NCBI GenBank assembly: GCA_017399165.1
Contig: JAFQEF010000109.1
Location: 1 to 64,000, forward strand
Source: Akkermansia sp.
GTDB taxonomy: Bacteria; Verrucomicrobiota; Verrucomicrobiia; Verrucomicrobiales; Akkermansiaceae
DNA: 64,000 nt
Direction of reading: 5' to 3'
Shown here one piece after another: positions 7,102 to 16,189 of this stretch. The notes beneath the pieces were generated by a model. It was not told the DNA's origin. It did no database searches and saw only the letters and a program-made list of their open reading frames with translations. The stretch's first letter is position 1. The number at the start of each line of letters is the position of its first letter. A program made the position numbers and the translations under genes.

Positions 7102-8991
7102 GTGAAGGTAATTGTTGTAACAGGAGGCATCGCCTCGGGCAAATCCACCGTTGTAGAGATGCTCACCGAAATAGGGGGCAAGGGTGTAGAAGTATTCGAC
7201 TGCGATAAGGCAGTGGAAACCTTGCAAGAGAGCGGCAGGCTCTCCCGTGACTTGGTAACGGCATTCGGTGAAAACGCACTCACGGCAGACGGTGCCGTAA
7301 ACAAAGATTTATTGAGAGATATAGTACGCAACGACGCTGAAGGGCGCCGTAAGCTGGATGAAATCGTTCACCCGAAAATCGCTCAAATGTGTTTGGAAGC
7401 TCAAGCTGCAGCCCGCAGCAGTGAGTGTGTGCACACCTTTATTGTTGACATTCCGCTCTACTTTGAAAGCCCGGTAGAGTTTAAGGCAGACCGCGTATGT
7501 TTGGCCGCCACCACTACAGAAACCCAGATTCGCCGCATGATGGCAAGGGACGGTTTCTCACGTGAAGAAGCAGAGGCCATGATTGCTGCGCAAATGCCTA
7601 CGCAGGAGAAAATAGAAAAATCTGCTACCGTGTTCTGGAATGAAGGCTCCAAAGAGATTTTGCGCGCGCAGATTCAGTATTTTTTCACCGCAGAGCTTGC
7701 TAAGGATGCCGAGGCTGTACAAGCCCGCACCACGGTTATTGATATCAACCAATTGAGAGCCCTGCCCCTCAACGAGTTGCAAAAAGTGGCAGCAGGTACC
7801 CTCAAGCAAGGCACCGCCGGACTCACCCGTCCGGAGATTATTCATGAGCTGGGCAAGGCATACGCCAAGCTCGGCAACCAGGTATATGTGACGGGTGTGC
7901 TCGACTTCTCCAGAGAAGGCAATGTACTACTCAGAGACGAGCAACGCAGTTTCCGCCATTGCAAGGATGATATTCTGATAATGCCGGATGCCGTGCGTCG
8001 CTATCGGCTCCGTCCCGGCAATAAGATAAAAGTACGCTTGGCACAGGAGCAAAGCAGCAAGGCAAACCGCAATCTCAGAGCTTTTGATGTTGTAGAGATT
8101 GAGGGGATTCCTGCCAAAAAGTTCACTCAATTCAAGGACTTTGACCAGCTTACACCTCTGTTCCCGCGCGAACGCTTGATACTGGAAAACCCGGATCTGA
8201 AAATCCCCTCCATGCGAGTACTGGATCTCATCACCCCGCTGGGTATGGGGCAGCGCGCTCTTATTGTGGCCCCGCCCCGTGGTGGCAAAACAGTGCTGCT
8301 TAAAAGCATGGCAAAATCCATACGCGCCAATTACCCGGAGGCGGAGCTGCTTATTCTCTTGTTAGATGAGCGCCCCGAGGAAGTAACGGATTTTGAAGAA
8401 TCCGTGGATGCTCCTGTATACGCTTCAACGTTCGATGAGCCCTCCAAACGCCATGCTCAGCTGAGCGACTTTGTATTAGAGCGTGCACGCCGTTTGGTGG
8501 AACAGGGTAAGGATGTCGTCATCATGCTCGACTCCCTCACTCGTCTCTCCCGTGGCTACAACGCAAATCAAGTAGGTGGGCGCGTTATGTCCGGCGGCCT
8601 CGGCTCCAATGCGCTGGAGCGTCCGCGTAAGTTCTTCGGCGCCGCTCGTAATGTGGAGGAAGGCGGCAGCCTTACCATCATTGCAACCTGCTTGGTGGAT
8701 ACGGAATCCCGCATGGACGAAATCATCTTCGAAGAGTTCAAAGGCACGGGTAATATGGAAATTCGCTTGGACCGCGAGCTCTCAGAGCGCCGCATCTACC
8801 CCGCTATCTCCATCCCCCAAAGTGGTACGCGTAATGATGACCGCCTGTACCACCCCGATGAGTTTATCCGTATTCAACAACTGCGCCGCCAGCTGGCTAC
8901 CCTGCCCGGGTGGGAAGCCCTGGAAACTCTGCTTAAAAATATCAAGCGCACACAAAATAATGCGGAGTTGCTCATCAGCGGGATTCGCTGA
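7102..8991 (+). CDS. dephospho-CoA kinase / transcription termination factor Rho fusion
   Basis: One uninterrupted 629-codon frame from a GTG joins two full proteins. Residues 1 to about 205 are CoaE, the last step of CoA synthesis (ATP plus dephospho-CoA): P-loop GGIASGKST (8-16), VFDCDKAV (31-38), VHPKI and DIPLYFES. Residues about 212-629 are Rho: an N-terminal helical domain ([16 protein letters not shown]), an OB-type RNA-binding domain (261-312) whose usual FGFLR-like RNP motif is altered to NVLLRDEQ, Walker [10 protein letters not shown] (389-397), DERPEEVT, Walker B VVIMLDS and the R-loop [10 protein letters not shown]. Both halves keep their nucleotide-binding motifs and look functional. 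A Rho hexamer would thus carry six CoaE domains. The GTG is placed by the near-leaderless promoter and the intact CoaE N-terminus. A hairpin terminator follows. Confidence 0.95.
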   Translation: MKVIVVTGGIASGKSTVVEMLTEIGGKGVEVFDCDKAVETLQESGRLSRDLVTAFGENALTADGAVNKDLLRDIVRNDAEGRRKLDEIVHPKIAQMCLEAQAAARSSECVHTFIVDIPLYFESPVEFKADRVCLAATTTETQIRRMMARDGFSREEAEAMIAAQMPTQEKIEKSATVFWNEGSKEILRAQIQYFFTAELAKDAEAVQARTTVIDINQLRALPLNELQKVAAGTLKQGTAGLTRPEIIHELGKAYAKLGNQVYVTGVLDFSREGNVLLRDEQRSFRHCKDDILIMPDAVRRYRLRPGNKIKVRLAQEQSSKANRNLRAFDVVEIEGIPAKKFTQFKDFDQLTPLFPRERLILENPDLKIPSMRVLDLITPLGMGQRALIVAPPRGGKTVLLKSMAKSIRANYPEAELLILLLDERPEEVTDFEESVDAPVYASTFDEPSKRHAQLSDFVLERARRLVEQGKDVVIMLDSLTRLSRGYNANQVGGRVMSGGLGSNALERPRKFFGAARNVEEGGSLTIIATCLVDTESRMDEIIFEEFKGTGNMEIRLDRELSERRIYPAISIPQSGTRNDDRLYHPDEFIRIQQLRRQLATLPGWEALETLLKNIKRTQNNAELLISGIR

Positions 8992-9018
8992 TGAAACACA
9001 AAATAGAGTTTGCTCTAA

Positions 9019-9050
9019 CCCCGGCGGATACATTCTGTCGGGGCTTTTTT
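9019..9050 (+). terminator. intrinsic terminator after coaE-rho
   Basis: Ten-pair stem (two G-U pairs) CCCCGGCGGA/TCTGTCGGGG with a five-base loop, followed by C and six T residues. Confidence 0.8.
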
Positions 9051-9094
9051 CAATAAAAATTAGTGTTAAACAGACATTAAAACGAGAAAGATGC

Positions 9095-9123
9095 TTGAAA
9101 ACAAGCATAAATCGTGCTAGAAT
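9095..9123 (+). promoter_or_regulatory. promoter of the ADP-forming acyl-CoA synthetase gene
   Basis: TGCTTGAAA (TTGAAA 9095-9100), 17-bp spacer, extended -10 TGCTAGAAT (TAGAAT 9118-9123). Unlike most promoters here it leaves a leader of about 40 nt before the ATG at 9170; no clear Shine-Dalgarno site is visible in it. Confidence 0.75.
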
Positions 9124-9169
9124 GCTCTCAGAGCCGATACAGGCACCAATTTCACAACGTTATTATACT

Positions 9170-11251
9170 ATGTCACTCGAATCATTCTTCAATCCGAAGA
9201 GCATTGCCGTGGTTGGCGTATCCGCTGACCCCTCCAAGCTGGGCGCCGTTGTATTCAACAACATTATTGCTGCTGACTACAAGGGGAATCTTTATGGTGT
9301 AAACCCCAAGATGGCCGGTCAGGAGCTTTGCGGCAAGCCCTGTTATGCCAGCGTAGACACGCTGCCTGAGCCGATGGATTTGGTAGTAATCCTCGTGCCC
9401 GCTCGTTTCACGGAGCCCGTTGTAGATGCCTGCGTGGCCAATGGCACCAAGAATATCTCCATCATCACCGCCGGTTTTGCAGAGGTAGGTGAGAAAGAGC
9501 TCGAGAAGCGCATTGCTCAAAAGTGCCTGGATAACGGCATCAACCTGCTCGGGCCGAACTGCTTGGGCCACATCTCCACTTTCGACAACGTAAACGCCTC
9601 TTTCGCAGACGGTTTCCCTGCACGCGGTAACGTTGCCTTTGTATCTCAGTCCGGCGCATACTGCTCCGCCATCATGGACTGGGCAGCCGGCAAGGGTATC
9701 GGTTTCTCTCACTTCATCTCCATTGGTAACAAGGCCGTGATGGGTGAAGACGCTCTGCTTGCAGCCCTTAAGGATGACCCCAACACCAACGCTTTCGTAT
9801 TCTATCTTGAGTCCCTCAAGAACGGCAAGGAGTTCCTCAAGGTTATTAAAGAGGTATCCGACACCAAGCCCTGCGTTATCATGGAGCCCGGCAAGAGCGC
9901 CAAGGCCCAGGCCGCTTCTCTGTCTCACACGGGCTCTCTTGCCCCGAACTACCGCGTACTTGAGATGGCTCTGCAGGGTGCAGGCGCTATCCAAGCCTAC
10001 AACGACCGCGAGCTCTTCGGTTTGCTTGAGGTACTGCAATACTGCAACCACAACGAGTTTGACGGCCAGGTAGCCGTGTTGACCAACGCCGGTGGCGTGG
10101 GTGTGCTCACCTCCGACCTTTGCGAAGAGGCAGGTTTGGACCTTGCCCGCCCCAGCGAGAAGACCATTGAAGCCCTGCGCGCTGTGCTTACCCCCGAAGC
10201 TTCCCTCGGCAACCCGATTGACGTGGTGGGTGATGCCAAGGCAGATCGCTATGAGGCCGCCCTGCGCGTACTCTGCGAGAGCGGTGAGTACAAGAACATC
10301 CTTGTGCTGCTCACCCCGCAGCGTGTAACAGATTGCCCCGGCACTGCAGAGGCCGTTATCAAGCTGGCTCCTCAGTACCCCAATGTTAACATCTACTGCT
10401 CTTTCGTGGGTGGCGCCCGTGTGGATGAAGGCCGCGTTCTGCTCGACAAAGCCAAGATCCTCAACTACGAGTATCCCGCAGATATCGTGCGCCTGCTTGG
10501 CCTGCTGAAAGCTCAGATGGCTTTCCGCGGCAAGAAGCTTGCCACATGTGAGACCGGAGAGGTTCCCGCAGAGATTAAGGCAGCCGTTACCTCTGCCAAG
10601 GAAGCCGGCTTGGCCTCCCTGCCCCAGGAGACGGTTAACATGCTCATGGACCACTACGGCATTGATTATCCGAAGTGCGGTAACTTCACCGATAAGGAGG
10701 AAGCCCTTGCCTTCTGCAAGACCATCTTCCCGAACGCGGTGGTGCTCAAGCTTTCTGCTCCCGATGCCCTGCACAAGACCGAGATGAAGGGTATTTACCT
10801 CAACATTAATGATGAGGATTCCTTCACCGAGGCATGGGACGGCCTGTGGGGTTCCATCACCAAGTTCCAGCTCAAGGGAGCTTCCGTACTCATTCAAGAG
10901 ATGATTACCAAGGCCACCGAAACCATCATCGGTGTCAATAGCGACAAGAACTTCGGCCGCGTCATGGTATTCGGTACCGGTGGTATCTACACCGAGGTAA
11001 TGCGCGACACCACCATGCGCATCCTGCCCGCCAACGACTTCTCCGAGATGATTAAGGAGACCAAGGTAGGCACCATCCTTAACGGTGTACGTGGCGAGGC
11101 TCCCAAGGCTGTAGGCCCGCTGGCTGATACACTTGCCAAGGTGCAGAAACTTGTGCTCGAGATTCCCGAAATCACCGCTATCGACGGTAACCCCGTGCTG
11201 GTAACAGCTGACCGCGCCGTTGTGGTTGACTTCAAGATGATTCTCAAGTAA
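9170..11251 (+). CDS. acetate/acyl-CoA ligase (ADP-forming), fused alpha and beta subunits
   Basis: 693 residues from the ATG at 9170. Forms acetyl-CoA or other acyl-CoA reversibly with ADP/ATP, typically giving acetate plus ATP during fermentation. Domain order: CoA-binding Rossmann domain (about 5-125, FFNPKSIAVVGVSADP), succinyl-CoA-synthetase-like flavodoxin domains (about 145-460) and ATP-grasp domain (about 475-693, KLSAPDALHKTEMKGI). The catalytic phospho-His is H253 in SLSHTGSLAPN. The usual separate alpha and beta chains are one polypeptide here, as in many bacteria. Codon use is strongly biased, which fits high expression and creates a long antisense frame on the other strand. The frame stays open upstream to 8576, but the promoter and domain start support 9170. 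Confidence 0.92.
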   Translation: MSLESFFNPKSIAVVGVSADPSKLGAVVFNNIIAADYKGNLYGVNPKMAGQELCGKPCYASVDTLPEPMDLVVILVPARFTEPVVDACVANGTKNISIITAGFAEVGEKELEKRIAQKCLDNGINLLGPNCLGHISTFDNVNASFADGFPARGNVAFVSQSGAYCSAIMDWAAGKGIGFSHFISIGNKAVMGEDALLAALKDDPNTNAFVFYLESLKNGKEFLKVIKEVSDTKPCVIMEPGKSAKAQAASLSHTGSLAPNYRVLEMALQGAGAIQAYNDRELFGLLEVLQYCNHNEFDGQVAVLTNAGGVGVLTSDLCEEAGLDLARPSEKTIEALRAVLTPEASLGNPIDVVGDAKADRYEAALRVLCESGEYKNILVLLTPQRVTDCPGTAEAVIKLAPQYPNVNIYCSFVGGARVDEGRVLLDKAKILNYEYPADIVRLLGLLKAQMAFRGKKLATCETGEVPAEIKAAVTSAKEAGLASLPQETVNMLMDHYGIDYPKCGNFTDKEEALAFCKTIFPNAVVLKLSAPDALHKTEMKGIYLNINDEDSFTEAWDGLWGSITKFQLKGASVLIQEMITKATETIIGVNSDKNFGRVMVFGTGGIYTEVMRDTTMRILPANDFSEMIKETKVGTILNGVRGEAPKAVGPLADTLAKVQKLVLEIPEITAIDGNPVLVTADRAVVVDFKMILK

Positions 11252-11275
11252 GTCTTACTGACACACTTCTTCAAA

Positions 11276-11307
11276 GCCACGCTCCTTTTTCGGGGCGTGG
11301 CCTTTTC
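11276..11307 (+). terminator. intrinsic terminator after the acyl-CoA ligase gene
   Basis: Ten-pair stem GCCACGCTCC/GGGGCGTGGC (one G-U) followed by CTTTTCTT. The 160 bp that follow are AT-rich and hold only a weak candidate promoter (TTGCAT at 11416-11421). Confidence 0.85.
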
Positions 11308-11472
11308 TTACTAAAATTTTATAGAAAATTATAAATTCAGGCTCTTACAGCCCCGTTTTTTTAGTAAAATTTATAAAATTTTAGAATTTAATACAATGTA
11401 ATACACAAAAATTGCTTGCATTTTTGAGTAAAATAAGGCAGCATATCCCCCGGATTCAAGACAAAATTTAAA

Positions 11473-12960
11473 ATGAGCGGAAAAATCAAACTCGGCATCG
11501 TTCAAAGTGCCCCCCTCACAGCCGACCTCAGCCGCAATGTGCGACAAATCGTACAAGGCTATCGGGCCTGTTTAGAACGTGGTGCAAACCTCGTTATCGC
11601 CTCGGCTTATTCCCTGTGTGGCTCCGGTTTATTGGACCTTGCAGACCGCAACTCCTTTTTACAACAAACGGAAACGGCGATTGAATACTTATCTCAAGAG
11701 CTTGGCGATACACCGCTGTTACTGGGTGCATACGCCCCCATGCCCGGTCTGTTCCCCGTTGATATAGAAGATGACGAGGACGAGCTTTTTGACGCCTCCA
11801 TACCACAGCTTTATATACCCCGCCACGGTATAATTGTTCCGTTCTTGTTGGAGAACAACAGTGTAACCGAGCTGGAAAATGCGGATGTGGTAGATATTAA
11901 CGGATACTCCGTATATGTGGATGTAGACAATGAAACCGTTGTCATAGATGATTTGCAGCCCGACATTATTGTACACTTGCCCACGGAACCATGGCATGCA
12001 AAAGCTGCGCATACAGACGAGACAGAGCGCCGCTGGGAGGCAGACACCAACGGGGTACCCGTTGTTTGCGTGCGCCATGTAGGCACCTCCAACGGTGAGC
12101 TGTATGGCGGGGGCTCCGGCATTTATCTGCCGGGCAACTGCACACACACAAGGTTGCCTTTCTTTGAATCCGAGACCGAGGTGGTTTCCTTACATGACGC
12201 AGGTACAGCAAAAGCCCTGCCCGCTGATGATGAGCTGTTGGCTCAGGCCATTATAAGAGGCATACGAGACACTGTGAATAATAACCTCTATAATGGAGTA
12301 TGTATTCCGCTCGATGAGCCGGAATCCGCATTACTGGCAGCTCTTAGCGCCGAGGCTATGGGGACAAGCCATGTGCATGGTGTAACATTCTGTGGTAACA
12401 CTCATATTGCTGATGCGCTCAGCATTCATGCAACAAACCTGCAATTATCCACCCTGCCCGAGGAGCTGGCCAAGGCAGCCAATATCACCAAAACGGATAT
12501 TCTCAATGCCCGCTTGCAAAACACCCTGCTTACAACATACGCAGAGCAGAACGAACTAATGCCGTTGAGTGCCATTACTCGCCATGATTTAATGATGAAC
12601 AACTTTGTGCTGTACGGCAATGCGGGGGGCTATCTGGCACCCTTGGGTAACCTTTATTGCATGGATACCTACTTGCTCAGCAAGTATTTCAGCGAGAAAT
12701 ACGCCTCCTTGTTCGGCACGCTCAAAGAGCCCACTCACCCGGAGCAGGACCGTATCATTCATGAACTGGCAGACAAAAACATTGCAGCCAATCAATTGCT
12801 CAGTGATTATGTATGCCCCTTCAAAGAAAATGATGTAAGACAGGTACAGCGTCGTATCATCGCCTCTGCTCAAAAGCGTACACAAATTCCCACCGTGCTT
12901 TATGTGGATGAGGCAAGCCAAAGAAAAGCCTATCCGCATAACCATAGACTTAACGATTAA
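11473..12960 (+). CDS. degenerate glutamine-dependent NAD+ synthetase homologue, probable pseudoenzyme
   Basis: 495 residues with the two-domain layout of bacterial/eukaryotic NadE: an N-terminal nitrilase-like amidase (about 5-235) and a C-terminal NAD-synthetase domain (about 255-485). Landmarks align: VHLPTEPWHAKAAH for the usual NLSASPF stretch, GVPVVCVRHVG for GVPVVYVNQVG, ILNARLQNTLL for the IQARIRG helix and VLYGNAGGYLAPLGNLY for TLYGDMAGGFAPIGDLY. Catalytic parts are gone. The amidase Glu lies in a region now reading ASAYSLCG, and the Cys motif (ICEDLW-like) reads VYVDVDNE. The ATP pyrophosphatase loop SGGIDSA reads LDEPESAL (280-287), and the TTGNKSE motif is absent. It therefore should not make NAD. 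The frame is long and intact, so the protein probably has another role, for example binding NAD precursors or regulating a genuine NadE. Confidence 0.8.
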   Translation: MSGKIKLGIVQSAPLTADLSRNVRQIVQGYRACLERGANLVIASAYSLCGSGLLDLADRNSFLQQTETAIEYLSQELGDTPLLLGAYAPMPGLFPVDIEDDEDELFDASIPQLYIPRHGIIVPFLLENNSVTELENADVVDINGYSVYVDVDNETVVIDDLQPDIIVHLPTEPWHAKAAHTDETERRWEADTNGVPVVCVRHVGTSNGELYGGGSGIYLPGNCTHTRLPFFESETEVVSLHDAGTAKALPADDELLAQAIIRGIRDTVNNNLYNGVCIPLDEPESALLAALSAEAMGTSHVHGVTFCGNTHIADALSIHATNLQLSTLPEELAKAANITKTDILNARLQNTLLTTYAEQNELMPLSAITRHDLMMNNFVLYGNAGGYLAPLGNLYCMDTYLLSKYFSEKYASLFGTLKEPTHPEQDRIIHELADKNIAANQLLSDYVCPFKENDVRQVQRRIIASAQKRTQIPTVLYVDEASQRKAYPHNHRLND

Positions 12961-12981
12961 AGAAACGGCTCATTACGGCGG

Positions 12982-13923
12982 TTAATACAAATGATGAGCA
13001 GCTGAATAAACTGTTTGAAACAGTAATTGCATAAAAATAGGGGTAGAGCGTTTCGGAGGCTCACACTTGCATACGCGTAGTGCCAAATGGTGCAGCCTTT
13101 CTCGATAATGCGCGCCGGGAAAATCGTATCCACTCAGTTGATAGATATGGAGTTTTTCGGATAGAATCCATACTTGGGCAGCATAAAACGGCAAATCCTC
13201 ATCAGGTACGGCTTCCAAAATGCTTAAACATTGTTGAATATACTCATCCGCTTCCGCAGAGACAGCAGCGGAGGGTAGCTTAATATCTTCTTTATTTTTG
13301 TCTTGAAGTAACACTGAATCGTATCGGGAATAAGACTCAATTCTTAAGAGTTCCTTTTGCAAAAGTGCCTTGGGCTCTGCCGCTTTTTCGTTCAAAAAAC
13401 TCTTATTTTGTGAACACAAAAAAAGTAAAGCTTCCATGGATTGCGCCAATTTAATCAACGCATATACATCCGCAAAATATAAATCAGCCGTTTGAGAGTC
13501 CTGAATTTTAGCGGCTTTTGCAATTGCCCGATTCCACAGAAATGCGATTATGTCAACATTCAACAGTGGCACATCACGACTTAACTGTTGATTTTTCATC
13601 ATGCTGAGAGAACCTAGTTCCGGGGCCGGGACACCAGCGCTGCGTCTCCACATAGAGTAGTAGCTATTCTGCATTCTATCCATAATGAAAAATCGCAGTG
13701 ACAACTCATAAGTTTCAATCTTTGCACGTAAGGCTAACGGCATGTTGTGTGTATCAGAATATTCATACAGTCGGTCTAAAATGTGGTTAGCATCTTCGAA
13801 TCTTCCTAACTCATATAATCCTCGACTCAGTTCCATGAGTCGAATAGCTTCCTCTTGTTCAGCCTGCTTAGCAACTACAGCAGCGGGCAACATCAACGGA
13901 AATATCATGTAAGATAACCTCAT
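12982..13923 (-). CDS. exported helical (TPR-like) protein of unknown function
   Basis: 313 residues. A signal peptide (MRLSYMIFPLMLPAAVVA) is followed by an all-helical protein; the segment LSRGLYELGRFEDANHILDR (about 32-51) looks like one TPR unit. No catalytic motif is recognisable. The start at 13923 is supported by a TATAAT box ending seven bases upstream. It converges with the NadE-like gene, 21 bases apart. I do not recognise the family; a periplasmic scaffold role is only a guess from the repeat-like helices. Confidence 0.7.
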   Translation of the reverse strand: MRLSYMIFPLMLPAAVVAKQAEQEEAIRLMELSRGLYELGRFEDANHILDRLYEYSDTHNMPLALRAKIETYELSLRFFIMDRMQNSYYSMWRRSAGVPAPELGSLSMMKNQQLSRDVPLLNVDIIAFLWNRAIAKAAKIQDSQTADLYFADVYALIKLAQSMEALLFLCSQNKSFLNEKAAEPKALLQKELLRIESYSRYDSVLLQDKNKEDIKLPSAAVSAEADEYIQQCLSILEAVPDEDLPFYAAQVWILSEKLHIYQLSGYDFPGAHYRERLHHLALRVCKCEPPKRSTPIFMQLLFQTVYSAAHHLY

Positions 13924-13930
13924 GATTCAC

Positions 13931-13958
13931 ATTATATAAGACACATCCCGCAAGTCAA
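13931..13958 (-). promoter_or_regulatory. promoter of the exported helical protein gene
   Basis: On the minus strand TTGACT (13953-13958), 16-bp spacer, TATAAT (13931-13936), seven bases to the ATG at 13923. Confidence 0.75.
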
Positions 13959-14088
13959 GTAAAAACGGAACGCGATGAAATAGATGGGATTTTCAGCGCG
14001 TCCGAATATAAATAACGCGAGGGGAACAATTAGATACTTTGTGCTCGTTCAGGGGCGTGAGAATATAGCGCGGAGAACCGGAAGCAAC

Positions 14089-14137
14089 GGAATACCACGG
14101 CGAGGCTCGGGGGGGGGGCACCCCCCCCGGGTATTCC
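14089..14137. repeat. inverted repeat with G10/C8 homopolymer hairpin
   Basis: GGAATACC (14089-14096) and its perfect complement GGTATTCC (14130-14137) flank a run of ten G (14109-14118), a CA loop and a run of eight C (14121-14128). It lies 12 bases past the stop codon of the UGSC-like gene and could end its transcription, but no T tract follows on either strand. The rest of the 226-bp gap (13924-14149) holds the promoter above and nothing else I recognise. Confidence 0.7.
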
Positions 14138-14149
14138 TGTTATAGGTTA

Positions 14150-16057
14150 TCAGGGCTTTAAGGGTGTAACGTCATGACGTGGTTTCAGATAAAATGAGCG
14201 CAAGGGAGCATAGCCTTTTTCCTCCATCAATTGATCCCAATTATCAGGCAACTCTATGCGCACGGAACCGTAGCCACCACCGGGCAAACACATGGTTTTA
14301 TTGCGATCCGTATCCCCCGTTACCAGAATAGCGGTTTTCTCTTTTTGCATTACGGGTACAGTATCTAACGATTTTACCCCACACCAAGCGAGCCAAGGCG
14401 GCGTGGCTGTAGTCTCCGCATGTTCACTGCGTTTAAGTTTAGCTGCATGGCGGGATACAGTGTAAGTTTGAGGGTCAAAAGCACTACCGGGATTAGCCCA
14501 GTAATTGGCATAAGCACGCTCCATTAGCGGTCGACGGGCCGTTTTAATCAGCGCGGCCTCAAGTTCTTCTTTTGAGCGATACGATTTTGCTAAATTACCG
14601 GCTACAGATGGAGTCATCACAAAAGTACGGTACACAAACGGAGTGCCGGAGCCAACAGCAAACTGTTCATTTTGTGTGGCATCCCAAGCCAACAGCTCCA
14701 TAATTTTCTGCGGATTGGTGGTGGCGGGGGACATATTGTTACCCCACTCTAAAGCAGATGCCGCTGTGAGCACGTTTTCATTAACACCGTAACCTAATTG
14801 CACATGGTAAGGGCGCCAGCCCAAAGTGTAGGCGGCAGCATCATCCTCTGCCATACACCAAGGCATGAGATATCCGAATGTGCCCATGCGGTTAATAGCG
14901 GGATAATAACCACCTAAATTACGCATAGCCAAGTTAATAAATCGCCCTATAGCGGCATTGACGGGGGCACTGATTTCCCCGGCACCGGAATCTACCCCCA
15001 ACTGACGAGCCAAGGGGCCATTAAGCCAACAATAGGGATTCCAGGCATGGGTGCTGCTGAGTGTGCGCCGAAAATAACCATTACCCATGGCTTTGGTAAA
15101 GGCAATGAGTATGGGCATGTGCTCCGCCTTACACCCGGCCATAACCCCATTTATAGCCACATGCAAAGCCGTTACGGCACGGTTGGCTACGGGTAATACC
15201 GCCAGTTGAGTATCTGCGGTGTATGGGGAGAATCGCAAAAACTCAGCAACACGCTCTTGTGTAGGCGGTATGATAGGCAGCCCGTCACTCCACCCCTGTT
15301 GTGTAAAATAGGTGTTTACCTCATCCACGCTGCCGGTAAACACAACGCCCTTTTTTTCTTTTGAAGAAAAACGGGAGGCTTGTTTGCGTTCTGCATCAGT
15401 AATCGGCTCGGTAAGGGCCTTCTTTATCTGAGGCCAAAGTTTCTCTTGTGTATTTTTCAAAAGCTCCTCATGTGTATGGGTGGCAAATGCCCCCGGGTAT
15501 ATCGCCACACGTAACACCGGCACACCGGCGGCGGCTGCTGCGCATTGCGCCTGCTCTGCAAAGGCAGGGGCGGCAATCATGACAGAAGGCACCCCCATAT
15601 GCTCTGCTACGCTACAATTACCGGTCTCTTTGGGGCAACACAAACCACACCCGCCGTTGCCGGATATAACGGCATCCACCCCCAACTCTTTCAACTTTGC
15701 TTCAAAGGCCTCTTTGCGCTCACTGCGCATACCTGCCCCGGGAAACGGCCCGGCACTCCCTACCTCGCTGAGCACGTATACCTTGGCATCCGGGAATTCT
15801 TGCATAATAAGGCGTTTAAGCTCCGGATGCGTTACCTTTGCCATAAAACTACCACCTACTATGGCTATGGTTTTACCCTCCAAAGACTCTAATCGCGGTG
15901 CCTGCTTTATCATCTTAATATCCAACGCCGGCACGGGAGAATACACCCCGTACGCGTCTTCCCTGCTGCCTACCACGCAACCATCCGTACATACCTCCGC
16001 TGCATACGCCGTGGCAATGGAAACCACTCCTATAATGGTCAAAAATAATCGATTCAT
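14150..16057 (-). CDS. exported UGSC-like family protein with Cys-rich redox motif
   Basis: 635 residues with a signal peptide (MNRLFLTIIGVVSIATAYA). The first half (about 55-215) is a flavodoxin-like domain ending in DAVISGNGGCGLCCP (about 130-144), the site where UGSC proteins have Cys or selenocysteine (U/C-G-S-C); here it is Cys-Gly-Leu-Cys. The second half (about 250-460) shows the pattern WSDGLPIIPPTQERV, NGVMAGCKAEHMPI, LNGPLARQLG and NAAIGRFINLAMRNLGG, which I recall from longer UGSC proteins. Function is not established; a thiol redox or metal-handling role is suggested by the CxxC. Unlike most family members I know, it is exported. It is the last gene of a minus-strand run and is separated from hdeD by a terminator. 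Confidence 0.65.
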   Translation of the reverse strand: MNRLFLTIIGVVSIATAYAAEVCTDGCVVGSREDAYGVYSPVPALDIKMIKQAPRLESLEGKTIAIVGGSFMAKVTHPELKRLIMQEFPDAKVYVLSEVGSAGPFPGAGMRSERKEAFEAKLKELGVDAVISGNGGCGLCCPKETGNCSVAEHMGVPSVMIAAPAFAEQAQCAAAAAGVPVLRVAIYPGAFATHTHEELLKNTQEKLWPQIKKALTEPITDAERKQASRFSSKEKKGVVFTGSVDEVNTYFTQQGWSDGLPIIPPTQERVAEFLRFSPYTADTQLAVLPVANRAVTALHVAINGVMAGCKAEHMPILIAFTKAMGNGYFRRTLSSTHAWNPYCWLNGPLARQLGVDSGAGEISAPVNAAIGRFINLAMRNLGGYYPAINRMGTFGYLMPWCMAEDDAAAYTLGWRPYHVQLGYGVNENVLTAASALEWGNNMSPATTNPQKIMELLAWDATQNEQFAVGSGTPFVYRTFVMTPSVAGNLAKSYRSKEELEAALIKTARRPLMERAYANYWANPGSAFDPQTYTVSRHAAKLKRSEHAETTATPPWLAWCGVKSLDTVPVMQKEKTAILVTGDTDRNKTMCLPGGGYGSVRIELPDNWDQLMEEKGYAPLRSFYLKPRHDVTPLKP

Positions 16058-16133
16058 TACTAATCAGTAAAATATATTTGATATTGCACACATATTACAG
16101 AGGATTCCGCATGGCGTCAAGAATAAAACAAAC

Positions 16134-16159
16134 GCGCCGGGGCAAAATACCCTCGGCGC
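16134..16159 (-). terminator. intrinsic terminator after the HdeD-like gene
   Basis: On the minus strand GCGCCG/CGGCGC with extra inner G-C pairs, followed by GTTTGTTTT. It ends the SOD-HdeD transcript. Confidence 0.65.
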
Positions 16160-16189
16160 ATTGTGGTCAGAAAACGAATATGATATGGC

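Noticed and set aside
9182-10897. 571-codon antisense frame under the acyl-CoA ligase gene
   Set aside because: It is the shadow of strong third-position bias in the sense gene. The translation has no domain or signal, and the sense protein is a clear full-length enzyme.
14109-14128. G10/C8 run as an intrinsic terminator
   Set aside because: The stem is strong but no T tract follows on either strand, so I list it as a repeat and not as a terminator.
15600-15660. Selenocysteine in the UGSC-like protein
   Set aside because: The motif positions are ordinary Cys codons and there is no in-frame TGA, so no selenoprotein is needed.
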